Source: Chitinophagales bacterium (GTDB lineage: Bacteria > Bacteroidota > Bacteroidia > Chitinophagales > UBA2359). Taken from it: a stretch of 64,000 nt of DNA. The notes under the pieces are model-generated. The model was not told where the DNA came from and did not search any database. It worked only from the letters and a program-made list of their open reading frames with translations. Both the position numbers and the translations under genes were made by a program. Below are positions 34,989 through 44,651 of the stretch, in pieces; positions within the stretch are counted from its first letter, which is position 1; every line of letters starts with the position of its first letter. The DNA lies in contig JAWKLZ010000002.1 of NCBI GenBank assembly GCA_041392475.1, positions 62,001 to 126,000 on the forward strand, read 5' to 3'.

Positions 34989-35743
34989 ATGAACCTGAAG
35001 TACAAGTGTTTGACTGCTGGTGATAGCCCAGTGAACCATACAGGCAACACCATCGAAGGTATCAGTAAAGTTCATGACCATTATACCGTGGTGGTGGATT
35101 ATAAAGGTATGGAAGTCAAGTTGTTTTTTGTTAGGTATACTAAACGAAGCAAATGGAGACTTTTACTGACTACCCAAACAAGCCTTCGTTTTACTCAGGC
35201 TATGGAAATCTATGCTATTCGATGGTCTATTGAGGTCTTTTTCAAAGAAGTAAAGCAACTTTTAGGTATTCAAAAATGTGCTTCCAGAGATTTTGATGCT
35301 CATATTGCTCATACCACTTTAACTTTGATTCAATATGTTATGTTGAGTTTGCATAAACGCTTTTCAGATTATGAAACGATTGGCGGCTTATTCAGAGCTA
35401 TCAGAGACCAATATATTCAAGCAACGATTGCTCAAAGGCTGTGGCAAATCATGATTTCTATTCTCACACGATTGGTTCAAAAGATAGAATGTGATATGGA
35501 ACTGGTCTTGCAGTTAATTATTCATGACAACGATTTCAGGCAATTATTTTCGGGTATGGTGCAGCTTAAAGTACAAGATGAATAGGAGATAAGCATTTGT
35601 TAAGAACCTAAATGGAAAATACAACTAAGTGTCTTATTTACAATTATTTATAATCTATCAACATCTATAAATATCTTATATTAAAACATAAAAACAATTA
35701 ACTAACAAATGCTTACTTTTTTAAGTAGCGATGCGAAACTTAA
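34989..35743 (+). mobile_element. IS4-type (DDE_Tnp_1) element remnant, 3' part
   Basis: Coding remnant 34989-35585 (198 residues) contains the IS4-like block AMEIYAIRWSIEVFFKEVKQ with the catalytic Glu and the Y-R-E spacing. The N-terminal half is absent. The element ends with AAGTAGCGATGCGAAACTTAA at 35723-35743. An inverted, internally deleted relative is at 44652-45405, sharing the last 350 or so bases. The 3' non-coding part (35586-35743) is AT-rich and belongs to the element. Confidence 0.82.
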
Positions 35744-35901
35744 ACTAAATACATTCAAATAATTTGATGTGTAGTAAAATTTAGCAACGGTTCGATGTTA
35801 TCGTTTGAAGTCGGGTATGTGTTGGGGTTTGGAAAGGTGCGTTGAAATACCTATTTTTACTACTTAATTTTCCTCATACTTACCAACAAGTAATATCGGA
35901 T

Positions 35902-36435
35902 ATGCGAAAGTGGTCTATGAGTGAATTGAACCGCCTGTCGGTCAATGAATTCAAAGAAACAGTCAAAACACCTTTGATCATCATTTTAGACAATGTGCGA
36001 AGTGCTAACAATATAGGTTCGGTATTCCGAACGGCAGATGCTTTTGCGTTGGAAGCCTTGCATTTGTGTGGCATCACTGCCTGCCCTCCTCAAAAAGACA
36101 TTCGCAAAACGGCCTTGGGTGCAAGCGATTCGGTTCAGTGGACCTATTGGAAACAAACCGTTGAAGCAGTGCAGTCATTGAAGGCTGAGGGCTACCAAGT
36201 CATTGCGATTGAGCAAGCGGAAGGCAGCATTTTTTTGCAGGATTTTGCAGTTGAGCCACAGGGTAAATACGCTATTATTTTTGGGCATGAAGTGAATGGA
36301 GTAAGTGATGAGGTGATGGAATTGGTGGATGCGTGTATCGAAATTCCTCAATTTGGCACCAAACATTCTCTCAACATTGCGGTCAGCGTGGGCGTAGTTG
36401 TATGGGATTTGTTTGCCAAAATAAAGTTTTCCTAA
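35902..36435 (+). CDS. TrmH/SpoU-family RNA 2'-O-methyltransferase
   Basis: 177 residues from the ATG at 35902 (MRKWSMSELNRL). The SPOUT knot motifs are clear: IILDNVRSANNIGSVFRTAD (motif 1, with N and R for ribose methylation), YAIIFGHEVNGVSDEVM (motif 2) and IPQFGTKHSLNIAVSVGVVVWD (motif 3). These methylate a 2'-OH in tRNA or rRNA; the exact target cannot be read. The upstream in-frame codons read from a TTG next to IS sequence and are not used. Confidence 0.92.
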   Translation: MRKWSMSELNRLSVNEFKETVKTPLIIILDNVRSANNIGSVFRTADAFALEALHLCGITACPPQKDIRKTALGASDSVQWTYWKQTVEAVQSLKAEGYQVIAIEQAEGSIFLQDFAVEPQGKYAIIFGHEVNGVSDEVMELVDACIEIPQFGTKHSLNIAVSVGVVVWDLFAKIKFS

Positions 36436-36452
36436 CCGACCAGATATTTGTT

Positions 36453-36531
36453 AGCAACGCTTCAAAAATAACTTTACAAATTCATTTCATAAATAGCTGA
36501 TTGCAAAGTATATTTTTAATTTTCATTTGTT
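36453..36531 (+). repeat. Dispersed intergenic repeat, copy 2
   Basis: About 79 bp starting AACGCTTCAAAAATA and ending TTTTCATTTGTTT, alignable with 31951-32034 at roughly three bases in four. It forms the leader region of the next gene. Confidence 0.5.
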
Positions 36532-36538
36532 TGTTACC

Positions 36539-37237
36539 ATGCCTTTCACAACACCCGTTCCATATCGCCCTTCCCTTTTTCGACGTTGGCTGAGTTATGT
36601 TTGGGAACAACAGATCCAAACGACCAGCAGTGTGTTCAATCCCTATTTGGAGGTGAGTTTGAGCAAAGGGCGTTTTCAGTTGAGCACCGAAAATGCAACC
36701 TATTCTTTTGAGGATTTGTATGACAACTACTTCAAAAGCTTCAACAAATACCATGTAGAAAAGTACCAACTGCAAAAAGTGTTGATATTGGGCTTGGGTT
36801 TGGGAAGCGTGGCTTCGATGCTTTCAAGTCGGTTTCAGCAAAACAAAACGCACTTTTTTGCAGTAGAAATTGATGAAGTTGTAGTCGAATTGTGTCGCCA
36901 ATACCTTGACCCAGAAGTATCAAAGCGATTGACCATTTTTTGTGAGGATGCCTACGATTTTGTGGGGCGTGATGATTTGCAATACGATTTGATTGCAGTA
37001 GATATTTTTTTGGATGATTTAACGCCTATGAAATTTAGAAGCCTCGATTTTCTGCAAAATTTGAAGCGACTGATGCGTCCGAATGGGCTGCTTTTCTACA
37101 ATACGATGACGATTTCCAATAGCTCTTACCTTCAATCGCACCATTTTTTTGAAGAACGTTTTTTACCCGTTTTTCCGAATGCTGAAGTGTATCAAATGGA
37201 AGCGAATCGGATGTTGGTAGTTGATTCTAAAGTTTAA
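36539..37237 (+). CDS. Spermidine-synthase-like SAM-dependent protein
   Basis: 232 residues from the ATG at 36539. A Rossmann methyltransferase fold with motif I VLILGLGLGSVASML, the acidic residue of motif II in FFAVEIDEVV, and IFCEDAYDFV. The order resembles the C-terminal domain of spermidine synthases, but the Asp pair and polyamine pocket (GGGDG) are not present as such, so it is probably a methyltransferase-like protein of unknown substrate. Followed 17 bp later by mnmD. Confidence 0.72.
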   Translation: MPFTTPVPYRPSLFRRWLSYVWEQQIQTTSSVFNPYLEVSLSKGRFQLSTENATYSFEDLYDNYFKSFNKYHVEKYQLQKVLILGLGLGSVASMLSSRFQQNKTHFFAVEIDEVVVELCRQYLDPEVSKRLTIFCEDAYDFVGRDDLQYDLIAVDIFLDDLTPMKFRSLDFLQNLKRLMRPNGLLFYNTMTISNSSYLQSHHFFEERFLPVFPNAEVYQMEANRMLVVDSKV

Positions 37238-37254
37238 TTGAATTAGAAAATAGT

Positions 37255-37941
37255 ATGATTGCTCCAAAACTCATCACAACCGCCGATGGTTCTCATTCGC
37301 TTTTTGTTCCCGAACTCAACGAAACTTATCACTCCAAACATGGAGCTATCCAAGAATCGAATCATGTATTCATTGAAGCGGGGTTGAAGTCTGATGAAGT
37401 AAACCTGCAATTGAAGTCGATAGATACAACATTGAAGGTTTTGGAAATGGGTTTTGGCACAGGTTTGAACGCTTTTTTGACCCTTTTTACCTTTCCCCAA
37501 CGCATCATTCACTACACAAGTTTAGAGGCTTATCCAATTGATTATGAAACGGTACGGAAGCTCAATTACGCTGATTTATTTGAACAGGAAGGAGGAAGAA
37601 AGATTTTTGAAGCCTTGCATGATTGTGCTTGGAACGAACCTGTTTCGATTACTCCTAATTTCCAATTGACTAAATTGCAGCAAAAATTGGAGGAGGCGAT
37701 ATTGCCGCCCCATCACTTCAATGTGGTGTATTACGATGCTTTTGCGCCCGAAGTGCAGGCGGAGTTGTGGACAGAAGAGGTTTTTGAAAAAATCTATGCG
37801 TCTATGCAGTCGAACGGCATTTTGACTACTTACTGTGCGAAAGGAGTGGTGAAGCGGACTTTGAAGAAAGTGGGCTTTGAAGTAGTGGGATTGCCAGGCC
37901 CTCCGGGGAAAAGGGAGATGACGAAGGCGGTGAAGCTCTAG
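37255..37941 (+). CDS. mnmD: MnmD-type tRNA (mnm5s2U34) methyltransferase
   Basis: 228 residues of the DUF752 methyltransferase family: VLEMGFGTGLNAFL (SAM motif I), VVYYDAFAPEVQAELWTEEV and GLPGPPGKREMTKA, which are the hallmarks of the methyltransferase domain of MnmC and of stand-alone MnmD. It methylates the aminomethyl group on wobble U34 of certain tRNAs. No FAD oxidase domain is fused, as in the stand-alone form. It probably forms an operon with the preceding gene. Confidence 0.85.
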   Translation: MIAPKLITTADGSHSLFVPELNETYHSKHGAIQESNHVFIEAGLKSDEVNLQLKSIDTTLKVLEMGFGTGLNAFLTLFTFPQRIIHYTSLEAYPIDYETVRKLNYADLFEQEGGRKIFEALHDCAWNEPVSITPNFQLTKLQQKLEEAILPPHHFNVVYYDAFAPEVQAELWTEEVFEKIYASMQSNGILTTYCAKGVVKRTLKKVGFEVVGLPGPPGKREMTKAVKL

Positions 37942-38170
37942 TACAGCATAAAGTAAATAAATGGCAACTTAAAAATTTCAACATCAAACTTCATACATCA
38001 TGTAATCCTAAATATCACATCTGCCTGATAATGTATGCAAAACAGTTATTGAATATGGTGTATATATGATGTGCGATAGACAATATTTGATTTTGATTTG
38101 TATCATAATTACTAAACAGCTACCGTTTATCTAATTTGAATACAAGAATTAAAAGAGCAACTTAATGGAA

Positions 38171-38440
38171 TTACTTGTCGCCATAGTGACCATAACAAGA
38201 TGCAATCTCAAGGTTCTCATCTTCAATCCTATAAATGAGCCGATGTTTTGGTGTAATTCTTCGAGACCACCATCCCGATAAATCTCCTTTGAGGGCTTCT
38301 GGTTCACCAATTCCAGTGTAAGGGTTTTCCATGATGTTCAAAACCAATTCCCATACCTTAGCTAAATATTTCGCATTTTCTTTCTTCAATTTTGGAATAT
38401 CTTTTTTGAATTGGTCTGATAAGATGATTGGATAAGACAT
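38171..38440 (-). CDS. yoeB: YoeB/Txe-family toxin (RelE superfamily)
   Basis: 89 residues, full length. The segments PYTGIGEPEALKGDLSGWWS and RRITPKHRLIYRI and the C-terminal CYGHYGDK match YoeB, including Glu, Arg, His and Tyr positions used for ribosome-dependent mRNA cleavage. A YefM-type antitoxin normally precedes yoeB by overlap; here the upstream gene, 9 bp away, encodes an unrelated-looking 256-residue protein. It may be a toxin with a non-standard antitoxin, or an orphan. Confidence 0.92.
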   Translation of the reverse strand: MSYPIILSDQFKKDIPKLKKENAKYLAKVWELVLNIMENPYTGIGEPEALKGDLSGWWSRRITPKHRLIYRIEDENLEIASCYGHYGDK

Positions 38441-38449
38441 GAGGCACTT

Positions 38450-39220
38450 TTATTGTTGAAGCAAGTGATGTAAGTGTTCTTTTGTGGTTGTTTGAACAAC
38501 AGTCGCTTTGTTTTCCATTGCCGTGGTTGCTGCCAATATTCTCATGCTATTTAAGTAGTTGCTTTCATCTTCTTCCTTTGGATACCATAAATTTATGAAA
38601 ATGGCATAAGCACCGTACCGAACGATAGTTTGTTTCAAAAATGGAATCAATTCATTTTTAATGCGGGATTTGCTAAAAGAAATTTCATCTGTCAAAATCA
38701 AATCTGCTAAAATCAAAGCAAATTCTAACTTCAAAGATTCATCCATCCATTTTTTTGAATATAGAGGATTTGGGAACAAATAAAAACTTGCTATAATTTT
38801 ATCTGACAGGGAGGAAGTAGTAGTTGTTTGGTTCAGTTGGCTAAAATTGGAAATATTAGCAGATTCGAAGATTGAATTGGCAATGGTATGGTTTAAAGCC
38901 AGAATATCGCTCAAAGTATCATTCAATAAGGGATTTGTTTGGTACTGAATGTTTTTAACGATTTGTTTTTGAATAGTTTGCAAATAATCTGATAGTGGTA
39001 TATTCTGTTTTGAAGTCCACTCTAAAACATCACATCTTAGTTTGAAAATATTAGGAATCAAGGAGATGGCCACTACTTCTACTCCATCTTTATGAATTCT
39101 ACTTTTGATAGAATTTACAATATCTTCTACTTTTGATTGAAGTATGGTATTAGAAGGATTGTAAACATTTTGGTGAATACCTACTATTAATTTCCCGACA
39201 AGATTAGGAGATGCAAACAT
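38450..39220 (-). CDS. Hypothetical protein upstream of yoeB, candidate partner
   Basis: 256 residues, mostly helical by eye, with no signal peptide, membrane segment or motif I recognise. The N-terminal part reads SPNLVGKLIVGIHQNVYNPS; the last 40 residues (SMRILAATTAMENKATVVQT) could be a small separate segment. It occupies the place of the antitoxin, 9 bp before yoeB, behind the serS terminator. YefM-like features (short, N-terminal Phd/YefM fold) are not visible in its N-terminus. Co-transcription with yoeB is likely; antitoxin function is inference from position. Confidence 0.6.
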   Translation of the reverse strand: MFASPNLVGKLIVGIHQNVYNPSNTILQSKVEDIVNSIKSRIHKDGVEVVAISLIPNIFKLRCDVLEWTSKQNIPLSDYLQTIQKQIVKNIQYQTNPLLNDTLSDILALNHTIANSIFESANISNFSQLNQTTTTSSLSDKIIASFYLFPNPLYSKKWMDESLKLEFALILADLILTDEISFSKSRIKNELIPFLKQTIVRYGAYAIFINLWYPKEEDESNYLNSMRILAATTAMENKATVVQTTTKEHLHHLLQQ

Positions 39221-39246
39221 AATGTTTGAGTTTTTATGAAAATAAA

Positions 39247-39290
39247 GATAGGTTACCGCTTAGGTCGCCCCTAAGTGATAACCTATCTTT
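39247..39290 (-). terminator. Terminator of serS
   Basis: GATAGGTTA and TAACCTATC enclose an inner CTTAGG/CCTAAG stem; on the minus strand a T-rich tract follows. It separates serS from the yoeB operon. Confidence 0.8.
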
Positions 39291-39323
39291 TAACATCAAA
39301 AAATTGCTTAAAGTTTCTGTCTA

Positions 39324-40598
39324 TCAATCAATGATATCAAATCCCGTATAAGGCCGCAACACTTCAGGAACCACAATGCCGTCAGGCGTTTGGTTGTTTT
39401 CCAAAACCGTTGCCACGATTCTCGCCAAAGCCAAAGCACTACCGTTGAGCGTATGTGCCAAACGCATTTTTTTGGTTTCGTTGTCTCGGAATCTTAGCAT
39501 CATGCGGTTGGCTTGAAATGTCTCGAAATTAGAAACAGAGCTAACTTCCAACCAGCGTTTTTGAGCCGCAGAGTAGGTTTCAAAATCGTAGGTCAAGGCA
39601 GAAGTGAAAGTAGCATCCCCACCACAAAGGCGCAAGATTCGGTAAGGTAAACCCAGTTTTTGAAGGATACTTTCAACGTGTTGTACCATCTGTTCCAATA
39701 CTTCATAGGATTTTTCGGGATGCGCCAATTGCACAATCTCAACTTTTTCAAACTGATGTACCCGATTCAATCCCCTAACGTGTGCGCCATACGAACCTGC
39801 TTCTCGACGGAAACAAGGCGTATAACCCACCAATTTGATTGGGAAATCTTCTTCCTTCACAATCGTATCTCGATAGATATTGGTCAAAGGTACTTCGGCG
39901 GTTGGAATCAAAAACAAATCATCGGCGGTAACATGGTACATTTGCCCTTCTTTATCAGGCAGTTGTCCTGTGGCATAAGCAGATGCTTCGTTCACCATCA
40001 AAGGCGGCATGTATTCTTGATAACCTGCTTTGATTGCTTCGTCTAAGAAAAAGTTAATCATCGCTCTTTGCAGTCGTGCACCTTTGCCGATAAAGACAGG
40101 AAAACCTGCTCCTGCAATCTTTGTTCCCAATTCAAGGCTCACGATGTTGTATTGTTCAAACAGTTCCCAATGCGGTTTGGCATCTTCACCCAAATCGGGA
40201 TGTGTTCCATGTTCTTTCACCACCTCATTGTCGTCCGCACCATTGCCCATTGCCACACTTTCATGGGGTAAATTGGGGAGTACAATCAGTGCATTGTGCA
40301 GTTTTTCTTCCACCACTTTCAGATCATCCAAATAGTCTTTGATGTTGTCCTTCAGTGAACTTGCCTGCAATTTCAGTCTTTCTGCCTCTTTTCCTTTGCC
40401 TTGTTTGTAAAGCATAGGAATTTCCTTTGAGATGGATTTGCTTTCATGTTGAGCAGCTTCCGACACCTGTTGGAGTCTGCGCCTTTCGGCATCCAACGCA
40501 ATTACTTCATCTACCAATTCCAACTGTTTGAAATTCTTGACCTTCAATCGTTCTTTGACAAAATCAGGCTCTGTTCTAATGAGGTTTATTTCTAACAT
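39324..40598 (-). CDS. serS: Seryl-tRNA synthetase
   Basis: Class II synthetase that charges tRNA-Ser. 424 residues, normal length. The N-terminal coiled-coil tRNA-binding arm lies at about 27-105 (ALDAERRRLQQVSEAAQHES ...). Motif 2 is CFRREAGSYGAHVRGLNRVH and motif 3 is NGSALALARIVATVLENNQ. The arm binds the long variable arm of tRNA-Ser, which is relevant to the giant variable arms of the tRNA-like genes at 28.4 kb. Flanked by a terminator. Confidence 0.97.
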   Translation of the reverse strand: MLEINLIRTEPDFVKERLKVKNFKQLELVDEVIALDAERRRLQQVSEAAQHESKSISKEIPMLYKQGKGKEAERLKLQASSLKDNIKDYLDDLKVVEEKLHNALIVLPNLPHESVAMGNGADDNEVVKEHGTHPDLGEDAKPHWELFEQYNIVSLELGTKIAGAGFPVFIGKGARLQRAMINFFLDEAIKAGYQEYMPPLMVNEASAYATGQLPDKEGQMYHVTADDLFLIPTAEVPLTNIYRDTIVKEEDFPIKLVGYTPCFRREAGSYGAHVRGLNRVHQFEKVEIVQLAHPEKSYEVLEQMVQHVESILQKLGLPYRILRLCGGDATFTSALTYDFETYSAAQKRWLEVSSVSNFETFQANRMMLRFRDNETKKMRLAHTLNGSALALARIVATVLENNQTPDGIVVPEVLRPYTGFDIID

Positions 40599-40836
40599 TC
40601 TCTAGAAAAATGAAAAGTTTAAAATATGATAATAAATTAAGGAGGCTATAAAAATGAAAAGTTAATTAATAAGATACTGTATTTCAGCAAATTATTCTTT
40701 TTAAAATATCATTTTACTATATGCATCCTTCTAAGAATCGCAAATTACTGCAAAAAAGTTCCAATTTTAAACTTTAACCTTTCCTTTTTTCCTACATCAC
40801 CTACTTTTTAGAATAGTTCATGGGTGTATTTCTCTT

Positions 40837-41262
40837 TTATGCTGTCACTGCAATGGCTTCTTGATGCGCTGCAATCATCACCCCTGAAAGTATTCCATAA
40901 GCTGTTGCCCAAGCATTTTCTAAATCTTCATTCCATACTTCGCCAAGTCCTTGCTCCAATGTCCATAGTAACGCATTCCCAACAGCCGTATAATGTGCTA
41001 CTTCAACGCCATAATCAATGTGTCGGACTGCTAACTTTTGGGCGGTAGGAACAATTTGCTCCAATCGAGTTAAGTTGTTCACAATCAAGCCCAACATGGT
41101 CATTAGTTTTTTAATTTGCTCAGATAAATCACCTCTGAAAAGATGCCGTAAAGCGGGAGTTTCGTCAAACAAACGTGTATAAAAAATACTTCCTGCGGTG
41201 TCCGCAATGGGGGTCACCAATTTCCAAGAATCTTGAATGAGTAAAATCTGTTGATTTGTCAT
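40837..41262 (-). CDS. Globin (bacterial haemoglobin-like)
   Basis: 141 residues from the ATG at 41262. MTNQQILLIQDSWKLVTPIA is a typical flavohaemoglobin/neuroglobin-like helix A. Visible are FYTRLFDETPALRHLF (helix B-C with Phe CD1 region), the LAVRHIDYGV segment with the proximal His region, and a final H helix. There is no FAD reductase domain, so it is a single-domain globin for NO or O2 binding. Starts further upstream are in frame but add a Lys-rich leader without homology. Confidence 0.85.
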   Translation of the reverse strand: MTNQQILLIQDSWKLVTPIADTAGSIFYTRLFDETPALRHLFRGDLSEQIKKLMTMLGLIVNNLTRLEQIVPTAQKLAVRHIDYGVEVAHYTAVGNALLWTLEQGLGEVWNEDLENAWATAYGILSGVMIAAHQEAIAVTA

Positions 41263-41437
41263 CAGTCTATGTTTTTTAAGGATACAAAAAAATAATTTCG
41301 CTCCCATAGACGTATTGCAGTGGTTATTTAGGATAAAAAAAGATTTTAAACTTTACGTTCCATCTCTATGATATGCCGATTATCTAACATTTCTTTCCTT
41401 TTATCGAATAATAGCAATCTCATTAAGCATATACTTT

Positions 41438-41661
41438 TATTTTTGTTGGAAACAAAACGCAAGTAATAGTAATTATTGTAAACGTTCTTTTCTCCATGAA
41501 ACATTCATGACAGTTGTGTTGTGAATGAATAGTACCCCATTTAAGCTCAGGCTTTTTAGTGTATTCCGAGTGACGAAAATGAGTTGTAAAATTTATTTTC
41601 CTATTCATCGGATGAAGTATTGATTGACTTCAATGGATACGCTCATCCGATGATTTTTTTT
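41438..41661 (+). ncRNA. Candidate small RNA with promoter and terminator
   Basis: In the 460-bp gap between the globin and cinA genes, TATTTTTG at 41438-41445 matches TAnnTTTG, and a hairpin with 11-bp arms (TCATCGGATGA, 41605-41615; complement 41643-41653) plus eight T ends at 41661. Between them are short hairpins (CATTCA/TGAATG; GAAAAT/ATTTTC). No + strand gene lies upstream to use the terminator. A 61-codon minus-strand frame also crosses this gap but has no support. The -33 box is not evident. Confidence 0.35.
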
Positions 41662-41728
41662 GAAGGAAATATAGTCAACTTTATAGAGAAACATAAAAAT
41701 TTTACCCTACTGATTTAAGCACAAAAAC

Positions 41729-42976
41729 CTACAATATCCCCATTATCAACCGCCTCACCAAAGCCAAGCCCATTGTTGCAGAAATACCAATGTTAATCAT
41801 CCGAGAAGCGGGAAAATTGTAGTGCCTTGTTACCACTTTTTCACGACTTGCCACTGCCAACCAAACCGTACCAACAGGTTTTTCGGGAGTGCCACCGCCA
41901 GGTCCTGCAATACCCGAAACGGCAATCGAATAATCGGTGCCAAATTGGAGGATAGCACCTTGCGCCATCTCTTTGACCGTTTCTTCGCTCACTGCACCAT
42001 GCGCCTGAAGGGTGCTTTCTTTTACGCCCAACACCTTCATTTTTAGTTCATTGGAGTAAGTCACCGCACCGCCCATATAATAAGCCGAACTGCCAGGAAT
42101 AGCTGTGATTTTGTGGGCAATCAACCCCCCTGTGCAACTTTCGGCAGTGCTCAAAGTGGCGTTTTTTTCCTTCAATAAATTGCCAATCACTCCCTCCAAT
42201 GTATCGGTATCGTGCCCAAACGCATATTTCGGATACATGATGGCTTTGATTTGGTTGGTGTAATGGCTGACTTCCTCCTTCAATTGGTATTCGTCTAGTC
42301 CGCTTGCGCTCAATCGAAGGCGAAGAATGCCGAGATGGGGGAGGTAAGCGAGCTTGATGTGCGGTGGCAGGTTGTCCTCCACGTCCTTAATCATTTCTGC
42401 AACAATGGACTCGCCCAAGCCTGCACACAGCGTCGTTTGGTGGATAATGATGGGGGTATTGAACTGTGCTTGTATGCGTGGAATGACTACTCGGCGCATG
42501 AAATCTTTCATTTCGTAGGGAACGCCTGGCATCGAAACCAGCACTTTTTCGCCTCGCTGAAACCACATAGCAGCAGCCGTTCCCTTCAAATTGCGGATGA
42601 CCTCACAGTCTTTGGGTAAGTAGGCCATGCTTTTCACACTGTCCAAAAGCGGACGTTGGCGTTTTTCGTAAAAAGACACCAAATCTGCCATGATTTGTTC
42701 GTCCATTACCAACTCAGTATCAAAGTATTCTGCCAGTGTTTTTTTGGTGATGTCGTCTTTGGTAGGACCCAAACCGCCTGTAATCAACACAATTTCTGAG
42801 TCATTGAGTGCTTTGTCAACGGCTTGAACGATGTGTTCTTTGCTGTCGCCAATCGACAATATTTCATAGACTTTCACACCGATTTCGTTGAGCTTTTCGC
42901 CCATCCATGCGGAATTGGTATCTATGGTTTGACCTATCAGGATTTCATCGCCGATGGTGATGATGGTTGCTTGCAT
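41729..42976 (-). CDS. cinA: CinA-family nicotinamide-nucleotide amidase
   Basis: 415 residues from the ATG at 42976. The N-terminal MoCF-like domain (about 1-170) has IGDEILIGQTIDTNSAWMG and LITGGLGPTKDD. The C-terminal CinA/PncC domain (about 255-415) has TLSTAESCTGGLIAHKIT, in which the Ser is catalytic, and VSGIAGPGGGTPEKPVGTVW. The enzyme recycles deamidated NMN for NAD; the N-terminal domain can have ADP-ribose pyrophosphatase activity. Domain order and length are standard. Confidence 0.95.
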   Translation of the reverse strand: MQATIITIGDEILIGQTIDTNSAWMGEKLNEIGVKVYEILSIGDSKEHIVQAVDKALNDSEIVLITGGLGPTKDDITKKTLAEYFDTELVMDEQIMADLVSFYEKRQRPLLDSVKSMAYLPKDCEVIRNLKGTAAAMWFQRGEKVLVSMPGVPYEMKDFMRRVVIPRIQAQFNTPIIIHQTTLCAGLGESIVAEMIKDVEDNLPPHIKLAYLPHLGILRLRLSASGLDEYQLKEEVSHYTNQIKAIMYPKYAFGHDTDTLEGVIGNLLKEKNATLSTAESCTGGLIAHKITAIPGSSAYYMGGAVTYSNELKMKVLGVKESTLQAHGAVSEETVKEMAQGAILQFGTDYSIAVSGIAGPGGGTPEKPVGTVWLAVASREKVVTRHYNFPASRMINIGISATMGLALVRRLIMGIL

Positions 42977-43221
42977 ATTTCTATTTGGATTTTTTAACGC
43001 TCGCAAAGGTAATTTTTATTGAACATAGAGGTACAAACAATAGTTCGTGCAATTTTTAATGAACACAGAGGCACGGAGGCACAGAGTTTGGGTTATCAAA
43101 TAATTAGTGAAATAAAATTTATTTTCTAAACTGTTGATAATTAAATTATTGTGATTTTTACACGAACTATTGACAAAGACACAGCGTTTTATTTGCGTTT
43201 GTAATTTGAATTGAACTTTCA

Positions 43222-44496
43222 CTACATCTCCAACTGCTGCTCCAAAAACCTTCTTCTTCCCTGCATCAATTCCAAAATTCCGACCGATTTAGTGTTGCCA
43301 TCCAAATTTTCGGTAGTAGCAAGGTTGTTTTTGAAGGCTTCAAAAGAATAGAGTTTGTTGGGGTCATTTTTGACTTCTACTTCAATGATTCGCTGCAATT
43401 CTTTTGCACGTTCTGCATACCAGCCACTTGTGAAATTTTCGGACAAGATGGTTTCCATGAAGGTGATGTATTTTTGGCGGTAAGCAGGTTTTTTTAGGAG
43501 TTGGTGAATCAGTGGACGTTGGGGGTTGTTTTCATGCAAAAACGGGTCGAGGTTCTGCATTTCATAGAGCGATAAGGAATTTTTTTGACCACTGTGGTTG
43601 AAGCCTCCAAATGCCATATTCAAATCCCAAACAAGCGGCTGAAATTGCCCTGTTGCGTCTTGATAGAGGTAATAATTGTGGGAAAACAAACCCGAATAAC
43701 TATCCAAATTGATAACAACACTATTGAAGGCCAAATACTTCAATGTGGCATCCACATTCAAAACCGTAGCGATTTTGTCAGGTTCGTTGTTCAAGGTATA
43801 AATCATTTTGAGCAATTCTTTCCAATCGTTTTCGGATTTGCTCTTCAATTGGAACTTTATTTCATAACATTTGGGATTGTCGCCAATATACTCCAATGTG
43901 GCCCCTTTCAATGTTTTGCAGCCCGATGCTACTGCTTTGCTTTTATCGGTATTGCATTTGAAGAAAGGTTGTTTTTTCCCTTCTCCAAAATACCCCTTCA
44001 AAAACTTGCTGTCAATGGATTCTACATTGGTATATAAGCCATGATACTTGCCATTGACATACACTTTGGCAAAATTGGCTTTTGGAGCAGGCATGTATTT
44101 TCGAGCGATTTCATAAGCCAATACTTCTCTCACAAAGCTGGGATCTCTAAAAGCATTCGACAACTTAACCGTTTCGTTTTGTTGGTAGTTTTGGTCTTTG
44201 ATTTTGTAGTCCAATTTGATGTTGAAAGGCTTTTTTTGTTCTACCGCATTGAAGGAACTGTTGCCTTTGTAGCGAACGCCTACACTATCAAAGACTTCTC
44301 CGTTGATGCTGACCTTCACCAACAAACGTTCCTCTCCTTTTTCCTTCAAACTCGTCAATATTTCGTGCCAATTGGACTGCGAAAAAGTAAGGCGAATCTC
44401 TTGAATTTTGTTGGCATCGTAGAAATCTTGGGCGGATAAGTAGGTGCTGGCAAATAGAAATAAACAGGTGACAATGAAATAGATATATCGATTCAT
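43222..44496 (-). CDS. Secreted CotH-family protein kinase-like protein
   Basis: 424 residues. Signal peptide (ending TYLSAQ), then a CotH kinase-like domain: the N-terminal VGVRYKGNSSFNAVEQKKPF block with KLDYK, then EVLAYEIARKYMPAPKANFA, and the late PLVWDLNMAFGG motif whose Asp corresponds to the metal-binding residue. Members are atypical kinases that can phosphorylate secreted proteins. No T9SS sorting domain is seen. The target is unknown. Confidence 0.88.
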   Translation of the reverse strand: MNRYIYFIVTCLFLFASTYLSAQDFYDANKIQEIRLTFSQSNWHEILTSLKEKGEERLLVKVSINGEVFDSVGVRYKGNSSFNAVEQKKPFNIKLDYKIKDQNYQQNETVKLSNAFRDPSFVREVLAYEIARKYMPAPKANFAKVYVNGKYHGLYTNVESIDSKFLKGYFGEGKKQPFFKCNTDKSKAVASGCKTLKGATLEYIGDNPKCYEIKFQLKSKSENDWKELLKMIYTLNNEPDKIATVLNVDATLKYLAFNSVVINLDSYSGLFSHNYYLYQDATGQFQPLVWDLNMAFGGFNHSGQKNSLSLYEMQNLDPFLHENNPQRPLIHQLLKKPAYRQKYITFMETILSENFTSGWYAERAKELQRIIEVEVKNDPNKLYSFEAFKNNLATTENLDGNTKSVGILELMQGRRRFLEQQLEM

Positions 44497-44651
44497 AATG
44501 GGGTGCTTTTGAAGTGAATTGAGGTGTAAAATACGGATTCTTATTTGTTCTTTTATAGCGTTGAGTGGGAAATTGTAAGCAAAGTTACTTTTCTATGCAA
44601 AATAAGACCAACACATATTTTTAGAAAAATCACTTTTCAGTAAAAAGTAAT

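Noticed and set aside
41423..41608. 61-codon minus-strand gene between globin and cinA
   Set aside because: No signal, domain or promoter; the region is better explained by a + strand promoter-terminator pair or nothing.
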